The notes under the pieces were generated by a model. The model did not search any database and had not been told where the DNA came from. It worked only from the letters and a program-made list of their open reading frames with translations. Positions 26,635 to 35,266 of a stretch of DNA of 64,000 nucleotides are shown one piece after another; positions within the stretch are counted from its first letter, which is position 1, and each line of letters starts with the position of its first letter. A program made the translations under genes and the position numbers. This stretch comes from JANOBD01 sp031411495 (GTDB lineage: Bacteria; Planctomycetota; Phycisphaerae; Tepidisphaerales; Tepidisphaeraceae), in NCBI GenBank assembly GCA_031411495.1, contig JANOBD010000235.1, forward strand, positions 62,001 through 126,000. The letters are read 5' to 3'.

Positions 26635-27441
26635 TCAGGCCGGCTCGTCCCCCAGGAGCTCGCCGCAGTACTTTGCGACGGCCTGTGCGATCTGTTCCGG
26701 TTTTTCGGTCGCGTGTTCTCGCATCCGTCGCACGACCGCCGTACCGACGATCGCGCCGTCGCCCACCCCGCGAAGCTGTTCGACGTGAGCACGCTTGCTG
26801 ATGCCAAAGCCGATGCAGACCGGCACGCTCGATTGCGAGCGGAGCTGGCGTACATTCTGCTCGAGGTCGGCCGGCAGCGCGGCGCGCTCGCCGGTGATGC
26901 CGCTCACCGACAGGTAGTAGACGAATCCGCTGCAGAGCTTGGCGATCTCCGCGCGGCGCTTCGGCGTTGTGGTCGGCGCGACCATCAGGACGGTATCGAG
27001 CCCGGCGTCGCGGATCTGCTGGCAGATCTGGTTTCCTTCCGGCGGTGGAAGATCCGGGAAGAGCACTGCGGAGAAACCGGCACCCTTCGCATCGGCGAGA
27101 AAGCGATCGAGACCGTATCGAAACGCCAGGCTGAAGCTCGCCATCGCCAGAAGCGGCTTGGTGATCTGATTCTTGACGGCGCCCAGCGCGGCGAAAATTT
27201 GCTCGATCTTCGTTCCGCGATCAAGCGCTTCGACAAACGCCTCCTGGATGACCGGTCCGTCCGCGATCGGATCCGAAAAGGGGAAACCGATCTCGATCGC
27301 GCCGATGCCCGGTTGGGTCAAGGCCTTGACGACGGCCACGGTCACGTCGAGGCCAAGATAGCCGGCCGGAACGAAGGGCAGGAGGGCGGTGCCGCTGTGG
27401 TTGCGCGCGTCGCTGATCGAGGAAAGCACGGTAGAGCTCAT
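26635..27441 (-). CDS. trpA: Tryptophan synthase alpha chain
   Basis: The 268-aa TIM barrel cleaves indole-3-glycerol phosphate to indole and G3P in the alpha2beta2 complex. The ATG at 27441 (MSSTVLSSISDARNHSGTALLPFVPAGYLG) gives the standard length; the frame extension to 27606 is not conserved. Signatures are IGAIEIGFPFSDPIADGPVIQEA with the catalytic Glu, AVLFPDLPPPEGN with the catalytic Asp, and the phosphate-binding VYYLSVSGITGERA and CIGFGISKRAHVEQL. No other trp genes are adjacent. Confidence 0.95.
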   Translation of the reverse strand: MSSTVLSSISDARNHSGTALLPFVPAGYLGLDVTVAVVKALTQPGIGAIEIGFPFSDPIADGPVIQEAFVEALDRGTKIEQIFAALGAVKNQITKPLLAMASFSLAFRYGLDRFLADAKGAGFSAVLFPDLPPPEGNQICQQIRDAGLDTVLMVAPTTTPKRRAEIAKLCSGFVYYLSVSGITGERAALPADLEQNVRQLRSQSSVPVCIGFGISKRAHVEQLRGVGDGAIVGTAVVRRMREHATEKPEQIAQAVAKYCGELLGDEPA

Positions 27442-27639
27442 GTGGCGTCGATCATGCTCGATATCAGTGCGCGGATCAATCGAGGCCGGTCCGAGCAGAG
27501 CACCTGAGGCGACGCGCTGGGCCCAGGATCGGCGACGGCCGCGGTCGCGTTCAGAGATACTGTACTCCCTGGCAAAGTATCGCAGGTTCTTTGCGAAACA
27601 GGTCATCGTTCGCAGAGGTGTGATTGTTGAGTTGCGATG

Positions 27640-29691
27640 CTATTGGAGCTCAAACGGTTCGAGCACCGGAGCCGCCGGAATAATCTGGCGCTTCTGGTAC
27701 GCCTCCACGAGCTTCTTGAGCATGTGAATTTCGCCGCGGATTTCCTCGCCGCGATCCGTGTCGCCGATCTTTCGTGTGCGGGGCCATTGGCGCACGACGG
27801 TGACTTTGGGGATGATGTCGACGCCGTCGCGGATGGCGGCTTCGACCGAATCGAAGTGGTGGTGCAACGCCAGCACAGTTCGATCGGCCTCCAGTGCGAG
27901 CGTGTAGCCATGGTCACCGTAGGCTTCGGAGAATGCGCCGTCGATGGTGATTGCCTTGCCACTCCGCTTGATCGGGTCTTCGCCTTTCTCGATTTTCACA
28001 GGGACGTGCCCGTTCACGATCAGGCCCTCGACGGGATCGACGCCGAACTCGCTCAGCACCTTCTCGCAGAATCCGACTTCGTGGATGAGGTCGAAGTAGT
28101 GATCCTTTTCTTCATGATGCGGCTTCTTGTCGGCGATGAAATCGCGCTCGAGGGTGGCCATGCGATCCTTGCCAAAGAGCGGACTGCGCGGGCCGCCCCA
28201 GAGGTACCAGAGGAAATCGAGGTCCTGTTGCGATCGCTTCTCCCACGCGCGGTGGATGACTCCTTCCACGGCGTCGTACATCGCCCGCCCGGAGACCGCT
28301 TCGCCTTCCACTTCGAGCGGAAGGAAGTTCCCAAGCGCGTCGCACGGCACGCATCCGTGGAAGATGAGGTGACGATCCCGCACCAGGTACATCTGGCCGA
28401 TGCGGACGAGGTATTCCATGTGTGACGCCAGCTTCGCGCTTCCTTGAAAACTACGTCGAAGCAGGCGCAGGCAATTCTCTTCCTCGGGTGTGAGCGTGTA
28501 CGGATTGAGCGGATCGATCGTCGGGAAGTACTTGTCGCGCAGCGGATAGGTGACGCCGTCGACGTTGATCGTCCCGGCCTTCAAGTCGATGTGGTGCAGT
28601 AGGCGGCGATGCTCGACGTTCCAGTTCGGATATTTCTCGAAGAGCTGCCCTTCGAGTTTGAACTGCATGATCGCAATCGCCTTTTGCATGCGCCCGACAG
28701 TCACCTTGGCGCGCATGCCATCGATCTTGGGCAGGAAAAACGTCGCCGGATCGTCTCGGTAAACGTTCTGGGCGAGATACTCGAGGGGGGTCATCGGAAT
28801 GCCGTAGCCGCCGTCGATCTGGCTGATGCGACGGTAACGCAGCGTCACGCGGAGCACGGTGCACAGCAGCGCGTCGTTCCCCAGCGCAGCGCCGAGCCAG
28901 GCGATGTCATGATTGCCCCAGATGAAGGAGACGTTCGGCTGCTGCATCAGGTAGTCGACGACGCGGTCGCCGCGCGGGCCGCGGTCCCAGCAATCGCCGC
29001 CGATGATCAGTTCGTTGACCGCGAGGTTCCGGATCAGCCGGCCGATGACGTGGATGAGGTGCAAGGCGCGGCCGTCCGGCAGCAGTGCGTCGACGATCGC
29101 TTCCAGGAACGAGGTCTCGCGCTGCGGATTGGAAATATTGATCAGCTCCAGGAGCAGGGGCGTATATGCCTTCGGAAAGACGAGCATTGCGCGACGCAGG
29201 CTGTATTGAGATGAAAGCACGCGCACCAGTTCGACCTGAAGCCGCAGCGTATTGACGATGAAGCATCGCTTTTGGACCGCGCCCGTGTCGCTGTGTTCAA
29301 GCCGCGAGGTGACTTCGGCCGGGTAGAACACCAGGGTAATGAACTCGCTCAATTCCTGCGGAGAGAGCCGCGACTCGAAATGCTTTTCCACAAGCGGCCG
29401 AAGCGTACCGGAGGCGTTGTTGATGATGTGTCGGAGCTTCTTGTCCTCGCCGTGGATGTCGCTGATGACATGGATCGTGCCCTTGGGCATCGTCAGCACT
29501 GCCGAGAGGCGCGCGATCTCCGCCAGCGCTGCATCGGCAGAAGGAAACGACTGCGCGAGGACTTTCAGCATCGCGCGTTCGGCGTTCTTGTCGGCCTTCG
29601 AAATCAGCTGAGGTTCGCATCCCATGCCGGTAGAGATACCCAACTCGGCGGAAGCCTGCATGCCCAAATCCAGGAGTGTGCGTATGAACAC
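27640..29691 (-). CDS. fbp: Fructose-1,6-bisphosphatase, class III
   Basis: The 683-aa protein is a calcineurin-like metallophosphatase. Its motifs are SDIHGE (near residue 78), GGDCWDRGPRGD, WGNHDIAW and a later VNGHVPVK. Length and the insert between motifs match class III FBPases, first known from Bacillus. It hydrolyses fructose-1,6-bisphosphate to F6P in gluconeogenesis. The GTG at 29691 is the longest start; ATG 29661 is an alternative. It lies downstream of tRNA-Gln on the same strand. Confidence 0.92.
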   Translation of the reverse strand: MFIRTLLDLGMQASAELGISTGMGCEPQLISKADKNAERAMLKVLAQSFPSADAALAEIARLSAVLTMPKGTIHVISDIHGEDKKLRHIINNASGTLRPLVEKHFESRLSPQELSEFITLVFYPAEVTSRLEHSDTGAVQKRCFIVNTLRLQVELVRVLSSQYSLRRAMLVFPKAYTPLLLELINISNPQRETSFLEAIVDALLPDGRALHLIHVIGRLIRNLAVNELIIGGDCWDRGPRGDRVVDYLMQQPNVSFIWGNHDIAWLGAALGNDALLCTVLRVTLRYRRISQIDGGYGIPMTPLEYLAQNVYRDDPATFFLPKIDGMRAKVTVGRMQKAIAIMQFKLEGQLFEKYPNWNVEHRRLLHHIDLKAGTINVDGVTYPLRDKYFPTIDPLNPYTLTPEEENCLRLLRRSFQGSAKLASHMEYLVRIGQMYLVRDRHLIFHGCVPCDALGNFLPLEVEGEAVSGRAMYDAVEGVIHRAWEKRSQQDLDFLWYLWGGPRSPLFGKDRMATLERDFIADKKPHHEEKDHYFDLIHEVGFCEKVLSEFGVDPVEGLIVNGHVPVKIEKGEDPIKRSGKAITIDGAFSEAYGDHGYTLALEADRTVLALHHHFDSVEAAIRDGVDIIPKVTVVRQWPRTRKIGDTDRGEEIRGEIHMLKKLVEAYQKRQIIPAAPVLEPFELQ

Positions 29692-29791
29692 TCGGATTGA
29701 GGACTGGAAGGGTGGGGGATGTTAGCGCCGGATGAGCGAATCGGGCCTGATTTCGGCCCGTTCCCACTCGTTGTACCGAGAACCGAACAAG

Positions 29792-29862
29792 CTGGGGATC
29801 AAGGATTCGAACCTTGACAAACAGATTCAGAGTCTGCTGTGCTACCGTTACACCAATCCCCA
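29792..29862 (-). tRNA. tRNA-Gln (CTG)
   Basis: A 71-nt cloverleaf on the minus strand. Acceptor TGGGGAT (29862-29856) pairs with ATCCCCA (29799-29793), with discriminator G. The D-loop contains AACGGTAGCAC. The anticodon stem GCAGA/TCTGT carries loop CTCTGAA with anticodon CTG at 29830-29828. The T-arm contains GGTTCGAATCC. CCA is not encoded. Confidence 0.96.
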
Positions 29863-30000
29863 AGACAGACCAAAAATCCTAAGCCCGACGCCAGCCCTGT
29901 CAAGGCCGGTAAAAGGATCGGTCGGGGATTGAACTACGCTCTCGGATTGGCTAGACTGCCCGGCTCGAAATTCGGTCAGCTTGAGAAAGAGGCAAATGCT

Positions 30001-30237
30001 ATGGCACATAAGAAAGGCGCCGGTTCCACCAAGAACGGTCGCGACAGCAACCCGCAGTATCTGGGCGTAAAAGCCTACGGCGGCCAACTGGTTCCCGCCG
30101 GCTCGATCATCGTCCGCCAGCGCGGCACGAAGTTCACCGCCGGCTACAACGTCGGCCAAGGCAAGGACGACACGCTCTTCGCGTTGACCGAAGGCAAAGT
30201 CGAGTTCCAGGGCCGTAAGGTGCACGTCCGCGTCTGA
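30001..30237 (+). CDS. rpmA: 50S ribosomal protein L27 (bL27)
   Basis: The 78-aa protein has the canonical start MAHKKGAGSTKNGRDSNPQYLGVK, whose flexible N-terminus reaches the peptidyl-transferase centre. RQRGTKFTAGYNVGQGKDDTLFAL and the C-terminal EFQGRKVHVRV follow. The ATG at 30001 is fixed by conservation; the frame extension to 29839 overlaps the tRNA-Gln and is rejected. It is not paired with rplU as in most bacteria. Confidence 0.97.
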   Translation: MAHKKGAGSTKNGRDSNPQYLGVKAYGGQLVPAGSIIVRQRGTKFTAGYNVGQGKDDTLFALTEGKVEFQGRKVHVRV

Positions 30238-30274
30238 ATCTGACGGCGTCACTTCTCCCGATTGTAGAATAGCC

Positions 30275-30306
30275 AAAAAGCTCGGCCATCGCGTGGCCGG
30301 GCTTTT
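30275..30306 (+). terminator. Terminator of rpmA
   Basis: AAAAGCTCGGCC pairs with GGCCGGGCTTTT across a 7-nt loop (one T-G wobble) and ends in TTTTCTCG, 38 bp after the rpmA stop. Confidence 0.85.
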
Positions 30307-30392
30307 CTCGTTTCGTTGATGACAGCCTGCGTGCCGCTCGCGACTTTGACTAACCGAAGTTACGATTCCCGCCATCTCGGGCCGGGGAAGTC

Positions 30393-31340
30393 GTGAGGCA
30401 AATCCTTTCTGATCCGCGCGCACGCGAAAAGCCATGTCTGCGCTGCGGAAGATCGCTCAAGAAGAATCTCGATGACCGCTACTGCCCCGATTGCGGGCTC
30501 TCGGTCTGGATCAGTCTCAATCCGAACGATTCGCTGGAATGGTCCAAGGCGAGTTGGCTCAAGACCGCCGCCCGCGGCGCGTGGGTGCTCGCCGGCGCGC
30601 AGCTGTTGGCGCTCGTGGCGTACCTGGCGGCCGGCGCGGGATATCTGGCGTCGGTCGCGAGCGGACTCGCGGAATACGATGACCTGATCGATCCTGCGGC
30701 GCTGGCAACGAGCCCGCAAACGACGCAGCCCGCGACTCTGCCCGCGTTTGATTGGAGTGCGTATTACGCCGTCACCTCGGTTCCGGTCGCGTACGGCGCG
30801 CTGTTCATCGGCATTTATTTCGTCGCCAATGCGGTCGGCCTGTGGCTGGTGAGCGCGGATGAACAGCGCTATCCCGATCGCACGCGAAGCCACCGGCTCG
30901 CGGCTCGCATCACCTGCGGCGTGTCGGTGATGATCGGCACGGTGATGGTCGCACTCGCGCTGCCTCGGCTCAACAACGGCTGGCCGATTCACCTCTGGTC
31001 GTCGTGGATCGCGCTGGTGCTCTGCGAGTTGACGTTCGTGGGCGGGGCATGCTGCGCGTGGCTGATCCTGCGACGGGTCGCCCGGCGGGCGCGACGGGGG
31101 TGGCTCGCAAAGCTGTGCGGGTACCTGCTGTTCCTGCCCGCCATCGCGTTCGCCAAGGCACTGCCGCTGTACGCCATCTGGATCTTCGCGCTGCTGCGTC
31201 CGTTGGCAAATATCCTGCCGCTGGCCTACATCCCGCTCAGCATCTACCTGTTCATCCGCTTCGCGTTGATGCTTCAAAAGGCCGTTCCCGAGGCGGAAAA
31301 AGCCTGGGCGTCGGAAACCAAGGTGCCTGACGCAAAGTAG
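30393..31340 (+). CDS. Zinc-ribbon multispanning membrane protein
   Basis: The 315-aa protein starts at GTG with GGGGAAG upstream. The N-terminal ~40 residues form a zinc ribbon with two CxxC pairs (CLRCGRSLKK and YCPDCG). About six hydrophobic helices follow between ~60 and 300 (for example WVLAGAQLLALVAYLAAGAG, YGALFIGIYFVANAVGLWLV, WIALVLCELTFVGGACCAWL). No enzymatic motif is recognised. Function unknown; the cytosolic ribbon may mediate protein contacts. Confidence 0.8.
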   Translation: MRQILSDPRAREKPCLRCGRSLKKNLDDRYCPDCGLSVWISLNPNDSLEWSKASWLKTAARGAWVLAGAQLLALVAYLAAGAGYLASVASGLAEYDDLIDPAALATSPQTTQPATLPAFDWSAYYAVTSVPVAYGALFIGIYFVANAVGLWLVSADEQRYPDRTRSHRLAARITCGVSVMIGTVMVALALPRLNNGWPIHLWSSWIALVLCELTFVGGACCAWLILRRVARRARRGWLAKLCGYLLFLPAIAFAKALPLYAIWIFALLRPLANILPLAYIPLSIYLFIRFALMLQKAVPEAEKAWASETKVPDAK

Positions 31341-31378
31341 GGAGCCTGCGGGAAAAGTTGCGATTCCGAAAATAGATG

Positions 31379-31407
31379 TTGACACAAGTATTGTTGAAAC
31401 ATATATT
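31379..31407 (+). promoter_or_regulatory. Sigma-70-type promoter of MarR gene with embedded operator
   Basis: A perfect TTGACA (31379-31384), a 17-bp spacer and TATATT (31402-31407). The predicted +1 falls on 31414, the A of the ATG, implying a leaderless transcript. The spacer contains TTGTTGAAACAT (31391-31402), a TTGTT-GA-AACA(A) half-palindrome that recurs before the next gene. A repressor here would block RNA polymerase. Confidence 0.75.
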
Positions 31408-31413
31408 GTGTTC

Positions 31414-31920
31414 ATGGGATCGACGAAACGGACATCGCTGCTCGGCCGCGAGATCGGCAAATCGGGCGATTTCGCATCCGCCGAGGAAGAGGCGTACTTG
31501 AGCCTCCTCCGCACCACGTCGCTGCTGGAACGGCAATTCGAGCAGCTGTTTCGCGAGCACGATCTTTCAGAATCGCTGTACAACGTCCTGCGGATTGCCG
31601 CGGGGCACGGCGAGAAGGGCGTGCCGACGCTCACCATCGCCAGGCAGCTCATCGCGCTCGTGCCGGATGTGACCCGGCTCGTCGATCGACTCGAGAAGGC
31701 GAAACTCCTGCAGCGCGAGCGGTGCGAGAAGGATCGCCGGGTCGTCTACGTGAAGATCACCGCCGGGGGCCAAAAGAAGCTCGAAGCGCTTCGCAAGCCG
31801 GGGGAGGCGCTGTTGCACAAGCTGCTCGGCCACCTTGGCAAGGCGAATCTCGAGGAGTTGATCCGCCTGCTCGAGACCGTACGGATGCCGCACGTATCCG
31901 CTGAACTCAAGACCCGCTGA
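31414..31920 (+). CDS. MarR-family transcriptional regulator
   Basis: The 168-aa protein starts at ATG 31414 (GTG 31408 is also in frame but upstream of the predicted +1). It has the MarR layout: dimerisation helix LSLLRTTSLLERQFEQLFREHDLS, winged HTH at ~55-115 (LRIAAGHGEKGVPTLTIARQLIALVPDVTRLVDRLEKAKLLQRE), wing CEKDRRVVYVKITAGGQKKL, and a C-terminal dimer helix. No Cys sensor of OhrR type is obvious. It is followed by the SnoaL-like gene, whose upstream region carries the same operator, so local repression of both is likely. Confidence 0.92.
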   Translation: MGSTKRTSLLGREIGKSGDFASAEEEAYLSLLRTTSLLERQFEQLFREHDLSESLYNVLRIAAGHGEKGVPTLTIARQLIALVPDVTRLVDRLEKAKLLQRERCEKDRRVVYVKITAGGQKKLEALRKPGEALLHKLLGHLGKANLEELIRLLETVRMPHVSAELKTR

Positions 31921-31973
31921 ATTGGCTGCTTCCCGCCGGCGTGTCGCCGTCGGGTGTTTGACTCGACTGATAG

Positions 31974-31985
31974 TTGTTGAAACAA
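31974..31985 (+). promoter_or_regulatory. Second candidate MarR operator
   Basis: TTGTTGAAACAA is identical over 11 nt to the site inside the MarR promoter at 31391-31402 and lies 22 nt before the ATG of the SnoaL-like gene. TTGACT at 31958-31963 could be a -35, but no well-spaced -10 is evident. Confidence 0.6.
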
Positions 31986-32007
31986 GTAAATTGTAAAGGA
32001 GAATCGT

Positions 32008-32376
32008 ATGTCCAGCACCACTGCCACCAACGTCCGTCTCAATGAGTTGTTCGATTACATCCGCACGGGGCGGATCCTCGACGCGATGCGCGAGTTCTAC
32101 GCCGAAGACGTCGTCATGACCGAGCCTGCCTATGGCGCGACCAGGGGCCTGGCTGCCAATATCGCGCGGGAGGAGAAGTTCGTCGCCAGCGTGAAGGAGT
32201 TCAAGAACTTCCAGACGCCGCACGTCGCCGTTGACGAATCGACCGGCCACGCGTTTTACGAGAACGTGATGGACTGGATCGGCGTCGACGGCAAGCCGTA
32301 CCACGTGGAGCAGGTCGCCGTTCAGGAGTGGAAGAACGGGAAGATCGTCAGCGAGCGGTTTTACTACAAGGGATAA
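32008..32376 (+). CDS. SnoaL/NTF2-like small protein
   Basis: The 122-aa protein has a Shine-Dalgarno AAGGAGA before its ATG. The sequence fits a SnoaL-like/NTF2 cone fold: N-terminal helix (RLNELFDYIRTGRILDAMREFYAEDVVMTEP) then strands (FYENVMDWIGVDGKPYHVEQVAVQEWKNGKIVSERFYY). Such proteins often act on small ligands, but no catalytic set is evident. The shared operator suggests induction together with the MarR gene. A strong bidirectional terminator follows. Confidence 0.85.
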   Translation: MSSTTATNVRLNELFDYIRTGRILDAMREFYAEDVVMTEPAYGATRGLAANIAREEKFVASVKEFKNFQTPHVAVDESTGHAFYENVMDWIGVDGKPYHVEQVAVQEWKNGKIVSERFYYKG

Positions 32377-32507
32377 TTCAGTAACGGGCAGGTCTGTTTG
32401 TTTCGCGTGTAGTCCGCGCGCCTGCTCGCACGCGTATCTTCGCGAGCGTGCTGCACAGCACGAATGCGATCTGCATCCGGGAACATTCTTCAATAGATTA
32501 AACAAGA

Positions 32508-32540
32508 AACACGAGCCGTTGCCGGCTCGTGTTCTTTCGT
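32508..32540. terminator. Bidirectional terminator between SnoaL-like gene and rpsD
   Basis: AACACGAGCCG (32508-32518) pairs perfectly with CGGCTCGTGTT (32523-32533) across a 4-nt loop. CTTTCGTTTCG follows on the plus strand and an A-rich flank lies on the other side, fitting the convergent arrangement. Confidence 0.8.
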
Positions 32541-32607
32541 TTCGTCCATCCATCGTCCGATCGCGACGCGGGCGTCGCGATCGAGGATCATCACGAGTGA
32601 TGATTCA

Positions 32608-33204
32608 TCACTGATAGAATTCGATGATCAGGTTCATGTTCACTTCGAAGGGAACATCTTCCTGCTTGGGCAAGGCGATGATCTTCGCGGTGAGTTGCGC
32701 GGGATTCCATTCGACCCAGCCCGGGACCGTGTGGCCGGGATTGGATTCCATGTTCTCGCGGGCGAGCTTGTGGACCTTTTCTTTGAAGGTGATGACGTCG
32801 CCGGGCTTGATCACGTAGCTCGGGCGGTCGAGCTTCCGGCCGTTGATGTGCACATGGCCATGAACGACAAGCTGGCGGGCGGCCCAGATTGTGCGGGCGA
32901 CGCCCAGGCGGCGGCAGACGTTGTCCAGGCGGCGCTCGAGCAGGGCGATCATCGCTTCGCCGGTGTTGCCCTTGGTTTTCTGGGCGATGCTCATGAAGCG
33001 GCGGAACTGCTTTTCGAGGATCGAGTAGTGGAAGCGGAGCTTCTGCTTCTCGGCCATACGAACGCCGTACTCGGTGTTGCGGCGACCGCGGTAGCCGTGC
33101 ATGCCGGGGATCTGGAGTTCCTTACCGGTGTGCTTGGGGATATCGGCGATTGGTACGCCGACACGACGCGAGAGGCGGACTTTTGGTCCAAGGTAACGAC
33201 CCAT
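32608..33204 (-). CDS. rpsD: 30S ribosomal protein S4 (uS4)
   Basis: The 198-aa protein initiates 30S assembly by binding 16S rRNA. The ATG at 33204 (MGRYLGPKVRLSRRVGVPI) has a GAAAGGAAG Shine-Dalgarno; the frame extension to 33381 crosses an inverted repeat and is rejected. The N-terminal domain (YRGRRNTEYGVRMAEKQKLRFHYSILEKQFRRF) is followed by the S4 RNA-binding domain (RLDNVCRRLGVARTIWAARQLVVHGHVHINGRKLDRPSYVIKPGD). It stands alone rather than in an alpha operon. Confidence 0.97.
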   Translation of the reverse strand: MGRYLGPKVRLSRRVGVPIADIPKHTGKELQIPGMHGYRGRRNTEYGVRMAEKQKLRFHYSILEKQFRRFMSIAQKTKGNTGEAMIALLERRLDNVCRRLGVARTIWAARQLVVHGHVHINGRKLDRPSYVIKPGDVITFKEKVHKLARENMESNPGHTVPGWVEWNPAQLTAKIIALPKQEDVPFEVNMNLIIEFYQ

Positions 33205-33246
33205 GGGCTTCCTTTCGATCCGGGTGGGATCGCTCAAGACTGGACT

Positions 33247-33330
33247 CAGTGGAGAGTTGGTAGTCGAGACTGGAGAGTTTGGAAGAATTGCATGCGCAAC
33301 TCTCCACTCTCCACTAACTACTCTCAACTG
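33247..33330. repeat. 33-bp imperfect inverted repeat upstream of rpsD
   Basis: Arms 33247-33279 and 33298-33330 are complementary at 28 of 33 positions around an 18-nt loop and are built of TGGAGAG/GTTGAGAG-type heptamers. The element lies 43-126 nt upstream of the rpsD start and would fold in its 5' leader if transcribed. The rest of the 410-bp gap 33205-33614 holds no gene; its plus-strand end carries the Shine-Dalgarno of the radical SAM gene. Confidence 0.8.
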
Positions 33331-33614
33331 ATCATTCCGGTCTCGGCATGGTCTTGAGGCATGCCGGGAACCGCTTCGCATCCCGCCGACGAAGGTGCCG
33401 GCCGAGTCGGAATTGAAGAGCCACGCAGTTTAGGGAAATCGAGACTGATGACAAGGCAGGGCGATTCGCGCGGGCCGATTTGTAAATGGCTCGAAACCTG
33501 ATAACTACTTGCGCATGTAAAGTGAGTCCGCAGCACAATGGAATTTGCCCAGCCGTGTCGATCGAATCAGGCTCCATCGTACAGAGTGATCGAGCCCGAT
33601 TCGGAAGGAGCCTT

Positions 33615-35147
33615 ATGCCCTGGTCTCTACGTTCGCCGCCACGACCGATGCCCCGCGATTTCGTCGAAGCCCCCGGGCTCATCCGGCCCGAAGGTCTGCT
33701 GCCACCTGCTCCGCGAACGGCGCTGCTGCTCAACCCATTCTACCCGAAAGATCCGCACGCCAGCTTCGGCAAGCACGTGTTGACGCCGAGTTTGGCGCTG
33801 ACGAGTGTCGCCGGCGCGACGCCCGCCAACTGGAAGGTCAGGTATTGGGATGAGAATCTGCTCCAGGGCCCGCCGCCGGTGGCTCCGGTGCCGGCCGTCG
33901 TCGGCATCTCGGTGCATCTCACCTTCGCGAAGCGCGCGTATGAACTCGCGGGCTTTTATCGATCGCTGGGCTCGAAGGTCGTGCTCGGCGGGCTTCATGT
34001 GCTCAGTTGTCCGGACGAATGCGCGCCGCATGCCGATGCCCTCGTCTTCGGCGAAGGCGCGCAGGCCTGGCCGACGATTCTCCACGATGTCGAACGCGGC
34101 CAAGTCAAGGCGCGCTACGACGGCAGCTACGCGCGACCCTACCGCGACGACCCGCCGCCGCGCCGCGAATTGCTCGACCGGCGGAGCTTCCTCACCACCA
34201 GTTCGCTCATCGCCACGCGCGGCTGTCACAACCGCTGCGGATTCTGCTACCTCGCGACCGAAGGCCTGCGCATGCCATACCTGACGCTCGATCCGCAGCA
34301 GATCGTCGATCAATGGCAGCAAGATGGTCAGCCATACGCGGTGTTCGTCGACAACAACCTTGGCTCCAGACCCGACTATCTGCTGGACCTGTGCCGCGCG
34401 ATCGAGTCGCTGGGGCGGATCTGGTCGGCGGCCATCACGCTCGACGTGACCGATCGACCCGATGTGATCCGCGCGATGGCGCTCAGTGGCTGTACGGGCG
34501 TGTTCATCGGCTTTGAATCGGTGACGGATCGGAACATCCTCGACGCGAAGAAGAAATCGCCGCGAGTTGACGACTATCTTCGTCGCACGCAAATCCTCCA
34601 CGACAACGGCATCCAGGTGAACGGCAGCTTCGTGCTCGGATTCGATCAGGATGATGCGAGCTGTTTCGAGAAGACGGTCGACTGGATCGAACAGGCGCGG
34701 CTGGAGTGTGCGACATTCCATATCCTCACGCCGTACCCCGGGACGCCGCTCTTCAAGCAGATGCGCAGAGAAGATCGCCTGCTGCATGAAGACTGGTCGA
34801 AATACGACACATCTCACGTCGTGTTTCGGCCGGCGAAGATGAGCGTGGACGAGCTTCAACGTGGCTACGAGTGGTGCTATCGCCGACTGTTCTCGCACGC
34901 GTCGATCCTCAAGCGACGCCCGGCCGACTGGCGCGCCGTGCCTTCGTATCTGGCGATGAGTTACCTCTACAAGCGCAGCAACTGGCTCTGGCCAATTCTG
35001 ATCCGACATCGCCTGACACACTACGCGTGGCGGCCGCTGATCGAGATCAGCCGCAATCGACATTTGAGCTTCCGCAAACGTCTCGCGCGCCTGCCGATGA
35101 CGGCCGAGGCACGGCGATCGCTGTCGGTGGTGAGCGCGGGCGTTTGA
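33615..35147 (+). CDS. Radical SAM protein with B12-binding-like N-terminal domain
   Basis: The 510-aa protein starts at ATG 33615 after GGAAGGAG; an earlier frame extension to 33486 is not supported. Residues ~30-150 resemble the cobalamin-binding fold of RSMT/BchE-type enzymes (ALLLNPFYPKDP, VGISVHLTFAKRAYELAGFYRSLGSKVVLGGLHV, DALVFGEGA). The radical SAM core begins at IATRGCHNRCGFCYLAT, a CxxxCxxC 4Fe-4S motif, with SAM-binding features in FVDNNLGSRPD and VFIGFESVTDRNI. The C-terminal ~110 residues are basic and unassigned. Reaction unknown. Monocistronic. Confidence 0.88.
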   Translation: MPWSLRSPPRPMPRDFVEAPGLIRPEGLLPPAPRTALLLNPFYPKDPHASFGKHVLTPSLALTSVAGATPANWKVRYWDENLLQGPPPVAPVPAVVGISVHLTFAKRAYELAGFYRSLGSKVVLGGLHVLSCPDECAPHADALVFGEGAQAWPTILHDVERGQVKARYDGSYARPYRDDPPPRRELLDRRSFLTTSSLIATRGCHNRCGFCYLATEGLRMPYLTLDPQQIVDQWQQDGQPYAVFVDNNLGSRPDYLLDLCRAIESLGRIWSAAITLDVTDRPDVIRAMALSGCTGVFIGFESVTDRNILDAKKKSPRVDDYLRRTQILHDNGIQVNGSFVLGFDQDDASCFEKTVDWIEQARLECATFHILTPYPGTPLFKQMRREDRLLHEDWSKYDTSHVVFRPAKMSVDELQRGYEWCYRRLFSHASILKRRPADWRAVPSYLAMSYLYKRSNWLWPILIRHRLTHYAWRPLIEISRNRHLSFRKRLARLPMTAEARRSLSVVSAGV

Positions 35148-35177
35148 CGAGCACGCACATCCGCGTATGAATAATCA

Positions 35178-35210
35178 AAGCCCCGGCGTGTGGTGCACGC
35201 GCGGGGCCTT
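35178..35210. terminator. Bidirectional hairpin between convergent genes
   Basis: AAGCCCCG-GCGTG-tggtg-CACGC-G-CGGGGCCTT forms a stem with one bulge between the convergent radical SAM and RTX-type genes. T-runs are short. Confidence 0.6.
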
Positions 35211-35266
35211 GGGGAGATAAACGGATCGTTCGTGCGATCCGCGGTATGAAAACGGTCACGACCGGA

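Noticed and set aside
29839..30000. 54-residue N-terminal extension of L27
   Set aside because: It overlaps tRNA-Gln and precedes the invariant MAHKKG start.
33205..33381. 59-residue N-terminal extension of S4
   Set aside because: It spans the inverted repeat; uS4 conservation starts at MGRYLGPK.
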